Shown here piece after piece: positions 1-9,889 of a stretch of DNA of 64,000 nt. Each line of letters starts with the position of its first letter. Within the stretch, counting starts at the first letter, position 1. The notes under the pieces were generated by a model, which saw only the letters and a list, made by a program, of their open reading frames with translations, ran no database searches and was not told the DNA's origin. The stretch lies in assembly GCA_004299485.1 (NCBI GenBank), contig SCQP01000001.1, positions 124,001 to 188,000 of the forward strand. The letters are read 5' to 3'. A program made the translations under genes and the position numbers. The DNA comes from Acidobacteriota bacterium. GTDB taxonomy: Bacteria; Acidobacteriota; Terriglobia; Terriglobales; SCQP01.

Positions 1-1221
1 CGCGGGTGTGAGGCCAAACAGAACCGTAGCGACCAGGGCGACGAGGAAGGTAAACAGCAGCACTGCGGGGCTGAGGGAGGGGTGAAGGTGGTTGCCGAAC
101 CCGGCCGGACGCAGCGCCCAAAGCGCATTGCGCGCCAGATAGGCGAAACCGATGCCCACGGCGCCGCCGAGCAGGCCGAGCAGCAGGCATTCGGTCAGAA
201 GCTGCCGCAACAGCCTTCCCCGCCCTGCGCCGAGCGCCAGCCGGACGGCAAACTCACGGCTGCGCTGGGTGGCGCGGACGAGCAACAGGTTGGCCACGTT
301 GGCACAGGCGATCAGCAGCACCAGGCCGGCAATGGCAAACAGCAGTTCGCCGGCGAGCAGAAACGCGGGGCGGGCGTTGGGGTTGACGTTGCTATAGCTC
401 ATCGGCACCAGCGTCACCGTGCGGCCGGCATCATCGGTGGGATATTGCTGGGCCAGATGCGCTGCCAACCCCGCCATGGCGGCCTGCGCCTGCTGGAGGG
501 TGACGCCGGGCTTGAGCCGGGCGACCGCGGTGGCAAACAGCGCACGCCGCTGGTTGTACCAATTTTTCAATACGCCGGTCAACACCTGGTCGTGCATGGC
601 CAGGGGTATCCAGACATCCGGGCTGCCGAGGACCCCGACGTTTTGAAAACCACTGGGGGCGATACCGATGACGGTGAAAGGTAGACCGTTCAGGTCCACA
701 GAGCGGCCGATCAGGCCGGGAGCGGCGCCGAATTGGCGGACCCAGAGATTGTGGCTGAGGATAACGACGGGATGAGCACCGGGAACATCGTCTTCGTCGG
801 CGCGGAAATTGCGGCCGGGCGCGATGGACTCACCCAGGAGCGGAAAGAAATTGGCGTTCACCAGGGCGGCATTGAGTTGCTCGGCGTGGCCTTGGGTGGT
901 CCAGGACACGCCCGTGCGCACGTCCATGGACATGGCAGAAAAAACGGTGTTCTCGCGCTGGAGATCGCGCAGATTCACGTAGGAGTTGGGCAGGTAGCCC
1001 TGGGCGGCGTTGCGTGTGTCCTGCGTGAAGATCTCGACCGCACGCGAGGGATTCTGCACCGGTACGGGGCGCAGAAACACGGTATTGACGAGCGTAAAGA
1101 CCGTGGTGTTGACGCCGATGCCGAGTGCCAGGGACAAAATGGCGGCGATGGCAAAACCGGGGCGGTGCCAGAGCAGGCGCGCGCCGCCGCGCATATCCCG
1201 AATCCAGGAGGCGGTATCCAT
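1..1221 (-). CDS. ADOP-type (MacB/FtsX-like) ABC transporter permease, C-terminus beyond window
   Basis: An open frame of 407 codons runs from ATG at 1221 off the left edge. The N-terminus reads [18 protein letters not shown], followed by a first membrane segment containing [21 protein letters not shown], the usual start of acidobacterial duplicated orphan permeases. A periplasmic MacB-PCD-like part contains [16 protein letters not shown] second membrane block follows with [20 protein letters not shown] and [17 protein letters not shown], the FtsX-domain signature. Such proteins are about 800 aa with two FtsX domains, so roughly half is missing here. No ATPase gene is adjacent, which is normal for this orphan family. 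Substrate is unknown; a role in efflux or envelope stress is family-level inference. Confidence 0.9.
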   Translation of the reverse strand, partial: MDTASWIRDMRGGARLLWHRPGFAIAAILSLALGIGVNTTVFTLVNTVFLRPVPVQNPSRAVEIFTQDTRNAAQGYLPNSYVNLRDLQRENTVFSAMSMDVRTGVSWTTQGHAEQLNAALVNANFFPLLGESIAPGRNFRADEDDVPGAHPVVILSHNLWVRQFGAAPGLIGRSVDLNGLPFTVIGIAPSGFQNVGVLGSPDVWIPLAMHDQVLTGVLKNWYNQRRALFATAVARLKPGVTLQQAQAAMAGLAAHLAQQYPTDDAGRTVTLVPMSYSNVNPNARPAFLLAGELLFAIAGLVLLIACANVANLLLVRATQRSREFAVRLALGAGRGRLLRQLLTECLLLGLLGGAVGIGFAYLARNALWALRPAGFGNHLHPSLSPAVLLFTFLVALVATVLFGLTPA

Positions 1222-1255
1222 GGTTGTCAATCTACTATGGTTGCCGCTCGACGGC

Positions 1256-1283
1256 AAAAAACGGCCCCGGACGAACCGGGGCC
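1256..1283 (-). terminator. Rho-independent terminator
   Basis: On the minus strand a perfect 8-bp stem GGCCCCGG/CCGGGGCC with a 5-nt loop is followed by G and then six T residues. It lies 37 bp after the stop of the DUF4142 gene and before the permease start, so it should separate the two transcription units. Confidence 0.85.
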
Positions 1284-1319
1284 GGCAAGCGTTGAGACTG
1301 TCACCAATCAGGGCTGGGG

Positions 1320-1940
1320 TTACCGCAAGCCGCCACCGGAGCCATTACCGCCGCCCTTCATTTCGGACTGCAGCTTGCGGGCTGCATCCAGATGCTTCTG
1401 CAGCACAGGAATGGAGCTCTGGACGACCTGCTTGAGCTGGGGATCGGTGATCTGCGGTTCCAGATGCTGCAAGCGCTTCACCGCCGATTCATGATCCCGG
1501 ATTTGAGCGGCGACATAGCTGCTGGCCGCCGGCCCGGGTTTTTCCTTGTCCCAGCGCCGATTCTCGCGTTGCTCCTGCTTTTTCATTGCCGAGCTTTCTC
1601 GGAGGCTGATCTTGGCCTGATCTGCAGCTTTCTGAAGCTGATCCTGCAGGTTCTTGTGGTCGTTGACCAGATCCTGCGCGTAGCTTTTGACGTTGGGGTT
1701 ATCGACGTGACCCTGAATCGTCTCGGCGCCGTCGATTTCTGTTTTGTTGATGGAGTTGAGCAGATCCGCGGCACGCTGATCGGCGCTCGCCATGGAACGG
1801 GAGGGGTGCGAAGCCGCCTGGCCCTGCTTGGGATGTTGCTGCGCCTGCTGGCCCGCCTGCCCCTGCGCGAGGCAGAACGGTACGGCCGCCATCAGCGCGC
1901 CGCTGAGAATGGAAGTTGCTAAGTGCTGGTGAAAGTGCAT
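1320..1940 (-). CDS. Exported DUF4142-domain protein
   Basis: The ATG at 1940 was chosen over one 57 bp upstream because GGAGGC stands 7 nt before it and because translation then starts with a clean signal peptide ([19 protein letters not shown], cleavage near LAQG). The mature part (about 180 aa) is the helical DUF4142 ferritin-like bundle, recognisable by [19 protein letters not shown] and [18 protein letters not shown]. The C-terminus is a Gly/Asn-rich tail. DUF4142 proteins are periplasmic or outer-membrane proteins of unknown function that are often linked to stress. The gene is monocistronic, with its own terminator downstream. Confidence 0.85.
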   Translation of the reverse strand: MHFHQHLATSILSGALMAAVPFCLAQGQAGQQAQQHPKQGQAASHPSRSMASADQRAADLLNSINKTEIDGAETIQGHVDNPNVKSYAQDLVNDHKNLQDQLQKAADQAKISLRESSAMKKQEQRENRRWDKEKPGPAASSYVAAQIRDHESAVKRLQHLEPQITDPQLKQVVQSSIPVLQKHLDAARKLQSEMKGGGNGSGGGLR

Positions 1941-2009
1941 GGGTAGCCTCCGGAAACTGTGCCCGGTGAGATGGCCAGCCGCGGGCTGCGGATGCATCGG
2001 GAGCTCTGG

Positions 2010-2453
2010 TCAGCGTGGAGGCAGATGGCTCTGGAGGAACGCGAGAATAGGCAAATGTGATAGGAAAAACGGGTCGGCGGGCAAGGACCGCCATTCGGGG
2101 CGGCCTTCCCAGCTCGGGCGAGGCTCGCCTTCCGCACAGGCTGTAAACACGCTGATGCGGGAAGGGATATAGGCATGATCGGGATAGGTAAAGAGCCGTT
2201 GACAGGAGTGGATGCGCAGGCCGGTTTCTTCGCGCAATTCGCGGCGGAGAGTGTGCTCGGCGCTCTCGCCCGGCCAGGCGGTGCCACCCGGGAAGGCCCA
2301 GCCCAGACCATCGTTGCGCCACTGCAGCAGGTAGAGATCGCCACGGCGAATGACGGCTACCGAGCCTGGCAGCTCGCCAAAAATGGGCCAGCGCGCATAA
2401 CCGGCCACGAAAGCACGGGAGCAACAGCGGAATAAAGTGGCGCTAAATTCCAT
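2010..2453 (-). CDS. Nudix hydrolase
   Basis: The 147-aa protein has a complete Nudix box GX5EX7REUXEEXGU, seen as GTAWPGE (about residue 57) through RELREETGL. The box binds Mg2+ and cleaves nucleoside-diphosphate-linked substrates. The substrate cannot be told from sequence. It is the last gene of a tight minus-strand run (gatB, two small proteins, nudix) with spacings of 5, 4 and 14 bp, so it is probably cotranscribed with gatB. An alternative role as a housecleaning pyrophosphatase is equally possible. Confidence 0.9.
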   Translation of the reverse strand: MEFSATLFRCCSRAFVAGYARWPIFGELPGSVAVIRRGDLYLLQWRNDGLGWAFPGGTAWPGESAEHTLRRELREETGLRIHSCQRLFTYPDHAYIPSRISVFTACAEGEPRPSWEGRPEWRSLPADPFFLSHLPILAFLQSHLPPR

Positions 2454-2467
2454 CGCGCGCGGGCGCC

Positions 2468-2965
2468 TCAGCCGAAGAGAATGAACTTCAGACCGATAAG
2501 GATCTGATTGTCGCCGGGACGGTGAGGGTGGAAACTGACGCGACGGCGGAACTCTAGGTAAGGAATCCAGTCACCGAGCGACCAGCCCACACCGCCGCCG
2601 ACGGCGGTGTAACCGTGCAAGCCGAGGCCAAAGCGGCGGCCGACCGCAACCTCGCCCAGCACCAGCGGTCCCCAGCTCCCGGCGGGACGAAGCGAGGGAG
2701 AAAGCCAGAGCTCGAAGCCAGTGGCGATAGAGCCGCCGTTGTGATGCTGCTGGCGGTCAAAACCAAGCGAGGCCATGTTCCACAGAAACAGGGCGTGCGG
2801 CAGCGGTGGCAGCGCGATGGCAATGGAGCCGGCGACACGACCGACGGTATGCGCCTCGCCACGATTGGCATGCACGCCGAAGGAACCGCTGGCGACAATC
2901 TGCCCGGGGAGGGCGAGAGTGCAAGCAGCCAGACAGAGTGCGAGCAGGGGAAACCGGAAGCGCAT
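2468..2965 (-). CDS. Hypothetical exported protein, possible small beta-barrel
   Basis: The start at 2965 gives a signal peptide (MRFRFPLLALCLAACTLA, cleavage after LPGQ) and a 165-aa product. The mature part is rich in alternating hydrophobic/aromatic strands (AIALPPLPHALFLWNMASLGF, WSLGDWIPYLEFRRRVSF) and ends in an aromatic-flanked strand (ILIGLKFILFG), which resembles small outer-membrane barrels. No family was recognised. The start lies 4 bp after the preceding stop, so it is translated as part of the gatB operon. An upstream in-frame extension exists but overlaps the preceding gene. Confidence 0.65.
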   Translation of the reverse strand: MRFRFPLLALCLAACTLALPGQIVASGSFGVHANRGEAHTVGRVAGSIAIALPPLPHALFLWNMASLGFDRQQHHNGGSIATGFELWLSPSLRPAGSWGPLVLGEVAVGRRFGLGLHGYTAVGGGVGWSLGDWIPYLEFRRRVSFHPHRPGDNQILIGLKFILFG

Positions 2966-2969
2966 AGCT

Positions 2970-3239
2970 TCATCGTAGCTGACTGAAAGTCTCCAACTGC
3001 ACTGACTCACCAGGTTTGAGATAGGATTTGCGCCGGAACCAGTCTTCCAGCGCGGTCCGCAAGGCCTCCCTGGGGACCTGGGCGCCGGCCTCGAGCAGAC
3101 CTTCACCCGCCGGCAGTGTGTCGTCGAAGCGGCTCTCGCCGGTGAAGCTGCGCATGGCGAAACTGTCAAGATAGCGCAAGGGGCAAGGGCGTGCCCCGGC
3201 GGGGCCAGCCAGGAGGACTTTGAGCTTCTGGGCGTACAT
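2970..3239 (-). CDS. Small hypothetical protein downstream of gatB
   Basis: This 89-aa protein starts 5 bp after the gatB stop and ends 4 bp before the next start, so position and spacing support it as a real operon gene. It contains RSFTGESRFDDTLPAGEGLL and a charged C-terminal half with EDWFRRKSYLKPGESV. I see no signal peptide, membrane segment or catalytic motif and do not recognise a family. Confidence 0.6.
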   Translation of the reverse strand: MYAQKLKVLLAGPAGARPCPLRYLDSFAMRSFTGESRFDDTLPAGEGLLEAGAQVPREALRTALEDWFRRKSYLKPGESVQLETFSQLR

Positions 3240-3244
3240 CGGCG

Positions 3245-4711
<1,467 letters not shown>

Positions 4712-4740
4712 ACGAGTCTATTTTAGCGAACGCACGTATG

Positions 4741-4800
4741 CGCCGGCGCTTATCAGCAGTCGGCTGTCAGCAATCAGCGATCGGCAATCAGCTAGGGGAG
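4741..4800. repeat. Degenerate ATCAGC-type short repeats
   Basis: The 139-bp gap between gatB and the DUF3592 gene contains clustered variants of ATCAGC/GTCAGC (TTATCAGCAG, CTGTCAGCAA, AATCAGCGAT, AATCAGCTAG). Similar degenerate runs are common between genes in acidobacterial genomes. They probably contain no gene; the gatB promoter must also lie here but is not clear. Confidence 0.5.
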
Positions 4801-4850
4801 GAATCCGCAGGCGCGAGACGGATGGCCGGGCGGCTGCACGCAGGCCGACG

Positions 4851-5270
4851 CTAGGCGCCGGCGCGCTTACGCGCGCCGAGGCCGATCCAGCGCTCACAGG
4901 CGACGATGGAGTTGGCGGGCTGGGAGGGGTCGAACATGACCTGGACGGGGAGGCCGGGAATCCAGCTTTGAGGGTCGATCTCGCGCGGGACCAGATAGAG
5001 CGGCTGCGAGACTTCGTAGGTGACGCCACCAACTTCGTAGCGATAGATGAGAGTGGGGGGCTGGTTTTCACCAGCTTCGGCGGGAGCGGAAACCATGTCC
5101 AGGATTTCTCCGGCGGTGATGCGACCGATGGCGTGGACGTGCAGGCGGCGGGCGCACTCGATCTGCTCGGGCGTGAGGCGGCGGTGAAAGAGCAGCCACG
5201 ACGCGACTCCGGCGACGATGACGACACCGGCGGCGATCGCGACGGGAACGGCGTAGCTGGGGATGGTCAT
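4851..5270 (-). CDS. DUF3592-like membrane protein
   Basis: The 139-aa protein has one N-terminal membrane segment (residues about 7-27, VPVAIAAGVVIVAGVASWLL) and then a soluble domain with YRYEVGGVTYEVSQ and VQVMFDPSQPANSIV, the layout of DUF3592 proteins. The function of that family is unknown. The start codon overlaps the FAH gene stop in an ATGA, which indicates translational coupling; it is the last gene of a three-gene operon. Confidence 0.7.
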   Translation of the reverse strand: MTIPSYAVPVAIAAGVVIVAGVASWLLFHRRLTPEQIECARRLHVHAIGRITAGEILDMVSAPAEAGENQPPTLIYRYEVGGVTYEVSQPLYLVPREIDPQSWIPGLPVQVMFDPSQPANSIVACERWIGLGARKRAGA

Positions 5271-6073
5271 GCTGACGGCGCGGCAGCCACGGAGTTTTCC
5301 AGGCTGCCCACGCCGCTAATCGTAACGCGAACGCGATCTCCGGGCGACAGTTTGCTGACGCCGGAGGGGGTGCCGGTGGCCAGCACGTCACCGGGCTCGA
5401 GGGTCATGACGGCCGTAACGGCGGCAAGCAGGCGCGGCAGCGGGAACATGAAATCGCGGGTGTTGCCGTGCTGCAGCAGCTCGCCATTGACGCGGGTTTC
5501 GATCTCGAGGCCGTCCCAGGGGCGGTCGCCTTCCCGCGGCGCTTCGCTGACCCAGGGGCCAATGGGGCAGAAAGTGTCGAAGCCCTTGGCGCGGGTAAAG
5601 ACCGGATCGGACTTTTGCAGATCGCGGGCGGTGACGTCGTTGAGGCAGGTGTAGCCAAGGATGTAGGGGCGCGGATCGGCGCTGGCAGAAAAATGGGAAC
5701 AGCGGCGGCGGATGACCAGCGCCAGCTCGCCTTCGTACTCAACATGCTGCGACAGCACCGGCAGCAGGATGGTGCCACCGGGGGCAAGGAGCGCGGAAGG
5801 CGGCTTGAGGAAGAAGAGCGGCTCTTTTGGGACCTCGTTGCCGAGCTCGCGGGCGTGGGCGCTGAAGTTGCGGCCAATGCAGACGATTTTGCTGGGATCG
5901 CAGGGCGCCAGCAGCGGGGTCACGGAGAGCGGAAGGCGCTCGCGGCCGGCGACCGGCCGGCAGCCGTCCTCAAAGGGAGTGCCGGCGTAAGCCTGAATGT
6001 AGTCGCATTGCGCTTCGTGACGCAATTGGCCCCAGCAGATCTGTCCCTCCTGCAGGAATCGTACCCAAGGCAT
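5267..6073 (-). CDS. Fumarylacetoacetate hydrolase family protein
   Basis: The 268-aa protein has the FAH catalytic fold: KIVCIGRNFSAHARELG, FFLKPPSALLAPGG, YEGELALVI (metal-binding Glu), GYTCLNDVTARDLQ, and a C-terminal MTLEPGDVLATGTPSGV. Family members hydrolyse or decarboxylate acylpyruvates and 2-keto-3-deoxy acids using Mg2+; the exact substrate is not readable from sequence. It lies 14 bp downstream of the LolA-like gene and overlaps the DUF3592 gene by 4 bp. Confidence 0.93.
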   Translation of the reverse strand: MPWVRFLQEGQICWGQLRHEAQCDYIQAYAGTPFEDGCRPVAGRERLPLSVTPLLAPCDPSKIVCIGRNFSAHARELGNEVPKEPLFFLKPPSALLAPGGTILLPVLSQHVEYEGELALVIRRRCSHFSASADPRPYILGYTCLNDVTARDLQKSDPVFTRAKGFDTFCPIGPWVSEAPREGDRPWDGLEIETRVNGELLQHGNTRDFMFPLPRLLAAVTAVMTLEPGDVLATGTPSGVSKLSPGDRVRVTISGVGSLENSVAAAPSA

Positions 6074-6087
6074 GTGCTTGCTCTTTC

Positions 6088-7026
6088 CTAGTTTGGATTT
6101 CCGCCGCCGCCGGGCTTCTTTTTCGGCTTCTCCGGCTGCTTCTTGTCCTGCGGCAGTGTCTTCACCGACAGGATACGCGAGGAGGCGCCAAAACGCTTGT
6201 AGTTTGTGAACTGGATCACTTCGCGCATAGGGATGGGGGCCTGACCCTGACCGAAATTCAGCGTGCCTTCCATGCGCTCGTAGGCCGGGAACCAGTACTT
6301 GCCATCGACCTCTTTGCGCCAGACGGTGAAGGGCAGGTAAATATTGGTGGGATTACCGTGCTTGTCGTACTTGTTGGGCACAACCCGGCCAATGCTCTTC
6401 ACGATGCCCAGGGTCTGATCGTCGACGAAAATAATGCCGTCGAAGTAGCGCTGGCCCTTGACGAGCTTTTTGGGCTGGACACGGAACACGTAGGCGGTAA
6501 TTTCACCCACGGGCTGGTGATCCAGGTAGCTGATGTTGTAGTCCGGGAGCCGGTCGACGGGGAAGGTGTACATGTTCATGTTGAACATGTCGGTGAGGTC
6601 GCCCTCATCGAGGCCAAAGGCGGTGAGACTCGGCTGCGGGCAGTAGGTGCAGACAATCTGGCGGCCGCTGCCGGGGGTGTAAACGATATTGTTGGTCTGC
6701 TGGTAGGCGCCGCTGGGGCTGCCGTCGCTATCCAACTGTTGCACCAGGATGGACTCGGTGTAGGTGTAGTTATTGGCCAGCAGTTGCATGAAGGTCGCTT
6801 CGTTGGTGGTGAAGGACTGGATGATATTTTGAATCCGGGTTGGCGGCGGATCCGCCAGACGTTTATTGGCGGGCGCCAGCGTCCATTCGGGTTGGTTCGC
6901 GGTGGGACTCGGCGTAGCGCCGAGCACGAAAGTGCCGTCGGAATTTTGCTGCTGCGCGCCGGCGCCTGCCACCAGCAACAAGGCAATCGCAGCGGCCGCA
7001 CCTGCTTGCCACGCCCTCGATACCAT
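6088..7026 (-). CDS. Secreted LolA-like (outer-membrane lipoprotein-sorting-like) protein
   Basis: This is a 312-aa exported protein with a signal peptide (MVSRAWQAGAAAAIALLLVA, cleavage at AGA|QQ). The body looks like the half-barrel of LolA/LolB relatives: VQQLDSDGSPSGAYQQ, a hydrophobic strand run, and YFDGIIFVDDQTLGIVKSIG. It ends in a low-complexity basic KKPGGGGNPN tail. Acidobacteria carry many such proteins without a known client. It is the first gene of an operon with the FAH and DUF3592 genes and is divergent from the gene at 7105. Confidence 0.7.
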   Translation of the reverse strand: MVSRAWQAGAAAAIALLLVAGAGAQQQNSDGTFVLGATPSPTANQPEWTLAPANKRLADPPPTRIQNIIQSFTTNEATFMQLLANNYTYTESILVQQLDSDGSPSGAYQQTNNIVYTPGSGRQIVCTYCPQPSLTAFGLDEGDLTDMFNMNMYTFPVDRLPDYNISYLDHQPVGEITAYVFRVQPKKLVKGQRYFDGIIFVDDQTLGIVKSIGRVVPNKYDKHGNPTNIYLPFTVWRKEVDGKYWFPAYERMEGTLNFGQGQAPIPMREVIQFTNYKRFGASSRILSVKTLPQDKKQPEKPKKKPGGGGNPN

Positions 7027-7077
7027 AGGAACCTCTTAAGGTAATTGTACCTGTGCGTCCGCCGGAGCTGCCGGACC

Positions 7078-7083
7078 TATAAT
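7078..7083 (+). promoter_or_regulatory. Consensus -10 box upstream of the DUF4097-like gene
   Basis: A perfect TATAAT stands 21 bp before the ATG at 7105 in the 78-bp divergent region. No good -35 is present at 17 bp. On the other strand TACAAT at 7050-7045 could serve the divergent LolA-like gene. Confidence 0.4.
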
Positions 7084-7104
7084 CAGGGAAAGATTGGACT
7101 CTCT

Positions 7105-8019
7105 ATGCCCTCCTTGTTCCGGCGTGCGTGCCTGGTGTTTCCGCTACTGTTTCTCGGGTTGCTGAGCGCCGCCTGGGCGGGCGATAAGGCAACCTACATC
7201 CGGCCCATCGTCAAGAACGTGCCGGCGGCGAGCGTACACCAGATTGTGATCGAGAACCTGGTGGGGCCGATCAGCGTCGAAACCAGTCCTGGGGACTCGA
7301 TTTCGGTGGTGGTGCTGGTGCATTCCGCCGGTGCCGACGCCACGTTTGCGCAGGCGTTGTCGCAGCAGCTCACCTTCGCGATTAACAACATCAACGGCCA
7401 ATTGCGGATCATCGGCAACTATCCGCTCGATCATTTCCGGAACTATGGCTACCCGAAGATGAAAAGCGTCATCGGGATTCACGGCACCGACAGCAATATC
7501 TACCAGGGCAAAAAGGTATTCATTCGCGACGCCGGCAGCAGCAAGGCGGTGGTGCTGTGGGCGGAAATCCGGCTCACGACGCCGCCCAATGTGGCCGTCG
7601 TGATCCGGAATATCTACGGCAACCTGGCGCTGCATGGCGGAAATCCGGCGCCGGGCGGGGCCGCCGTGGATGCCTTCACCGACGTGGGCGATATTGACGT
7701 GTACCGGCCGCAGTGGCTGTCACTAAAACTGCAGAACGACTACGGCTCGGTGAAATTCACCGACGGCTTGGGCGTGACGCGCGACATTCACATCAAGACC
7801 GATGTGGGCGGCACCTACCTGGCCTTGCTGCCGAACGCGGACCCGGTGATCGTGGCGCATAAGGACCTGGGCTTCCTGCACAACGACGTGACGGACGCCA
7901 GCTTCAGCAAGGACGCGCAAGGGGATTCGGTGCTGAAGATGGGCGACGGTAAAGGCGCCACGGTCACGATTGATATGAGCGTCGGCAGCCTTCACCTGTC
8001 CAAAGCCGGGCAGAGCTGA
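7105..8019 (+). CDS. Secreted adhesin-like (DUF4097-like) protein
   Basis: The start at 7105 gives a signal peptide (MPSLFRRACLVFPLLFLGLL, cleavage at AWA|GD); the 304-aa product is exported. The mature part opens with IVIENLVGPISVETSPGDS, the typical entry strand of DUF4097-type right-handed beta-solenoid 'putative adhesin' domains, and continues with repeated short strands (IYGNLALHGG, VDAFTDVGDIDVY, LQNDYGSVKF). Function is unknown. It is divergent from the LolA-like gene. Confidence 0.65.
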   Translation: MPSLFRRACLVFPLLFLGLLSAAWAGDKATYIRPIVKNVPAASVHQIVIENLVGPISVETSPGDSISVVVLVHSAGADATFAQALSQQLTFAINNINGQLRIIGNYPLDHFRNYGYPKMKSVIGIHGTDSNIYQGKKVFIRDAGSSKAVVLWAEIRLTTPPNVAVVIRNIYGNLALHGGNPAPGGAAVDAFTDVGDIDVYRPQWLSLKLQNDYGSVKFTDGLGVTRDIHIKTDVGGTYLALLPNADPVIVAHKDLGFLHNDVTDASFSKDAQGDSVLKMGDGKGATVTIDMSVGSLHLSKAGQS

Positions 8020-8368
8020 GACTCCAGGACGGTGCTAATCTGCGAATAGCCAGGGGACGGCCCCCTCGCGAGGCCAGACCATGTCCAGCAGTGTTGGACC
8101 CGAAGCGAGCGCCAGGCGCGTTGTCATCGACTGCGATGGCTCTTCCGGACTGAATTTCGCCCACAACCCGGCGCGGCAGGCGGCTGTCCACGTCACCCTG
8201 CCCGACAAAAACCACGACCACTGGGCCGGACTGCAACCGGCAGGTTTCCCCGGCGCGTATGTGCTGGGAGACGATGCCAATATCCGCGCAATCGCGATCG
8301 TCCGACGGGCGGGCAAATTCTGTTCTCGAATGGGGCTGGAACTACCTTGGTGAGGAAAGGAGACCCTC
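8020..8368. other. Intergenic region without a supportable gene
   Basis: Open frames exist on both strands (a 90-codon plus-strand frame from 8081 and a longer minus-strand frame crossing into the dehydrogenase), but neither shows a recognised motif, signal peptide or good ribosome-binding site. I see no clear repeat or hairpin. Confidence 0.4.
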
Positions 8369-9859
8369 ATGGCAACAATGATCAGCAAAGGGACCCTGAA
8401 ACAGTACACGGGCTTTGATGGGCAATACATCGGCGGCTCGTGGCGGCTGGGGCGGCAGGGCGAAAAAGAAATCGACACCGATCCGTACACGGGAGAGACG
8501 CTCGCAGAGATCGCCATGGCGAACTACAGCGATCTCGACGAGGCCTACCAGTCGGCCGCCAAAGCGCAGGTCGCCTGGGCGGCGCGGCTGCCGGCGGAGC
8601 GGGCGGCAGTCATGATCCGCTCGCTGCAGATCATGGAAGCGCGCCACGAGGAGATCGTGGAGTGGCTGATCCGGGAATCGGGCAGCACGCGCAACAAGGC
8701 GGAGTTGGAGTGGCAGTTTGTTCACGCCATCACTCTCGAAGCCTCGTCGTTTCCGCACCGCGCCGAGGGCCGCATTCTCCCGCTCGATGAGCCGGGGAAG
8801 GAGAGCCGGGCTTACCGCCAGCCGCTGGGTGTGATCGGTGTGATCAGCCCGTGGAATTTCCCCATGTATTTATCGCATCGCTCAGTGGGTCCGGCGCTGG
8901 CGCTGGGCAATGGGGTGGTTCTCAAGCCTGCCGAAGATACGCCCGTCACCGGTGGGCTGTTGCTCGCGAAGATCTACGAGGAGGCCGGCCTGCCGCCGGG
9001 CCTGTTCAACGTGGTGATCGGCCCCATCGCCGAGATCGGCGATCCGTTCACGCTCCATCCGATTCCCAGACTCATTTCGTTCACGGGCTCGACGCGGGTG
9101 GGCCGGCACATCGGAGGGCTGGCCATGAGTGGTCCGCAGATGAAGCGGGTGGCTCTGGAACTCGGCGGGAACGCGCCCTGCGTCATCCTGGACGATGCCG
9201 ACGTGGAGCGCGCGGTGAAGGCCACGGTGGTCGGCCGATTTTTGCATCAAGGGCAAATCTGCATGAGTACGAACCGCATCATCGTCGACGCCAAGATACA
9301 CGACGAATTCGTGGAGCGGTTTACGGCACACGTGAAAGGCCTGAAGTATGGAGATCCTCACGATCCCGCCGTCTCGATCGGCCCCATCATCAACCAAAAG
9401 CAACTGAAAGGATTCCTGGCGCACATCGAGGGCGCGCGCGCCGCTGGGGCGCGTCAGGTCGTGGGCGGAGATCCCCAGGGCCAGGTGCTTCCGCCGCACG
9501 TCTTTGTAGACGTGAAAAACGATATGCAGGTCGCCCAGGACGAAACTTTCGGCCCGGTGGCGCCCATCATCAAAGTGAACGGAGATGCGGAAGCGTTACG
9601 GGCGGCGAACGGAACCCCATTTGGACTTTCCAGTGCGGTATTCACGCGCGATAAAGAACGCGGGGTGCGGTTCGCGCTGGGGATACAGGCCGGGATGACG
9701 CACGTCAACGATCACAGCGTCGACGACACCTCGACCGGTCCGTTTGGAGGCGAGAAGAACAGCGGGATCGGACGGTTTGGAGGCGAATGGATCCTGCACG
9801 AGTTCACAAGAGATCACTGGGTGACCCTGCGGCACACAGAAGGGATTTATCCGTTCTAG
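8369..9859 (+). CDS. NAD(P)+-dependent aldehyde dehydrogenase
   Basis: The 496-aa enzyme is a full-length ALDH. It has the substrate-channel PWNFPMYL, the cofactor loop SFTGSTRVG, the general base Glu264 in ALELGGNAP, the nucleophile Cys298 in HQGQICMSTNR, and the C-terminal FGPVAPI and GPFGGEKNSGIGR. The C298 context and overall pattern resemble the benzaldehyde/vanillin dehydrogenase branch, but the substrate is not certain. GGAGA lies 6 nt before the ATG. It appears monocistronic and convergent with the TonB receptor gene. Confidence 0.95.
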   Translation: MATMISKGTLKQYTGFDGQYIGGSWRLGRQGEKEIDTDPYTGETLAEIAMANYSDLDEAYQSAAKAQVAWAARLPAERAAVMIRSLQIMEARHEEIVEWLIRESGSTRNKAELEWQFVHAITLEASSFPHRAEGRILPLDEPGKESRAYRQPLGVIGVISPWNFPMYLSHRSVGPALALGNGVVLKPAEDTPVTGGLLLAKIYEEAGLPPGLFNVVIGPIAEIGDPFTLHPIPRLISFTGSTRVGRHIGGLAMSGPQMKRVALELGGNAPCVILDDADVERAVKATVVGRFLHQGQICMSTNRIIVDAKIHDEFVERFTAHVKGLKYGDPHDPAVSIGPIINQKQLKGFLAHIEGARAAGARQVVGGDPQGQVLPPHVFVDVKNDMQVAQDETFGPVAPIIKVNGDAEALRAANGTPFGLSSAVFTRDKERGVRFALGIQAGMTHVNDHSVDDTSTGPFGGEKNSGIGRFGGEWILHEFTRDHWVTLRHTEGIYPF

Positions 9860-9889
9860 CACGTAGACGACTGCGCCGGCCGGCGTCTG

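Noticed and set aside
8081-8353. 90-codon plus-strand ORF before the aldehyde dehydrogenase
   Set aside because: No recognisable domain or ribosome-binding site; a competing frame on the other strand is equally long.
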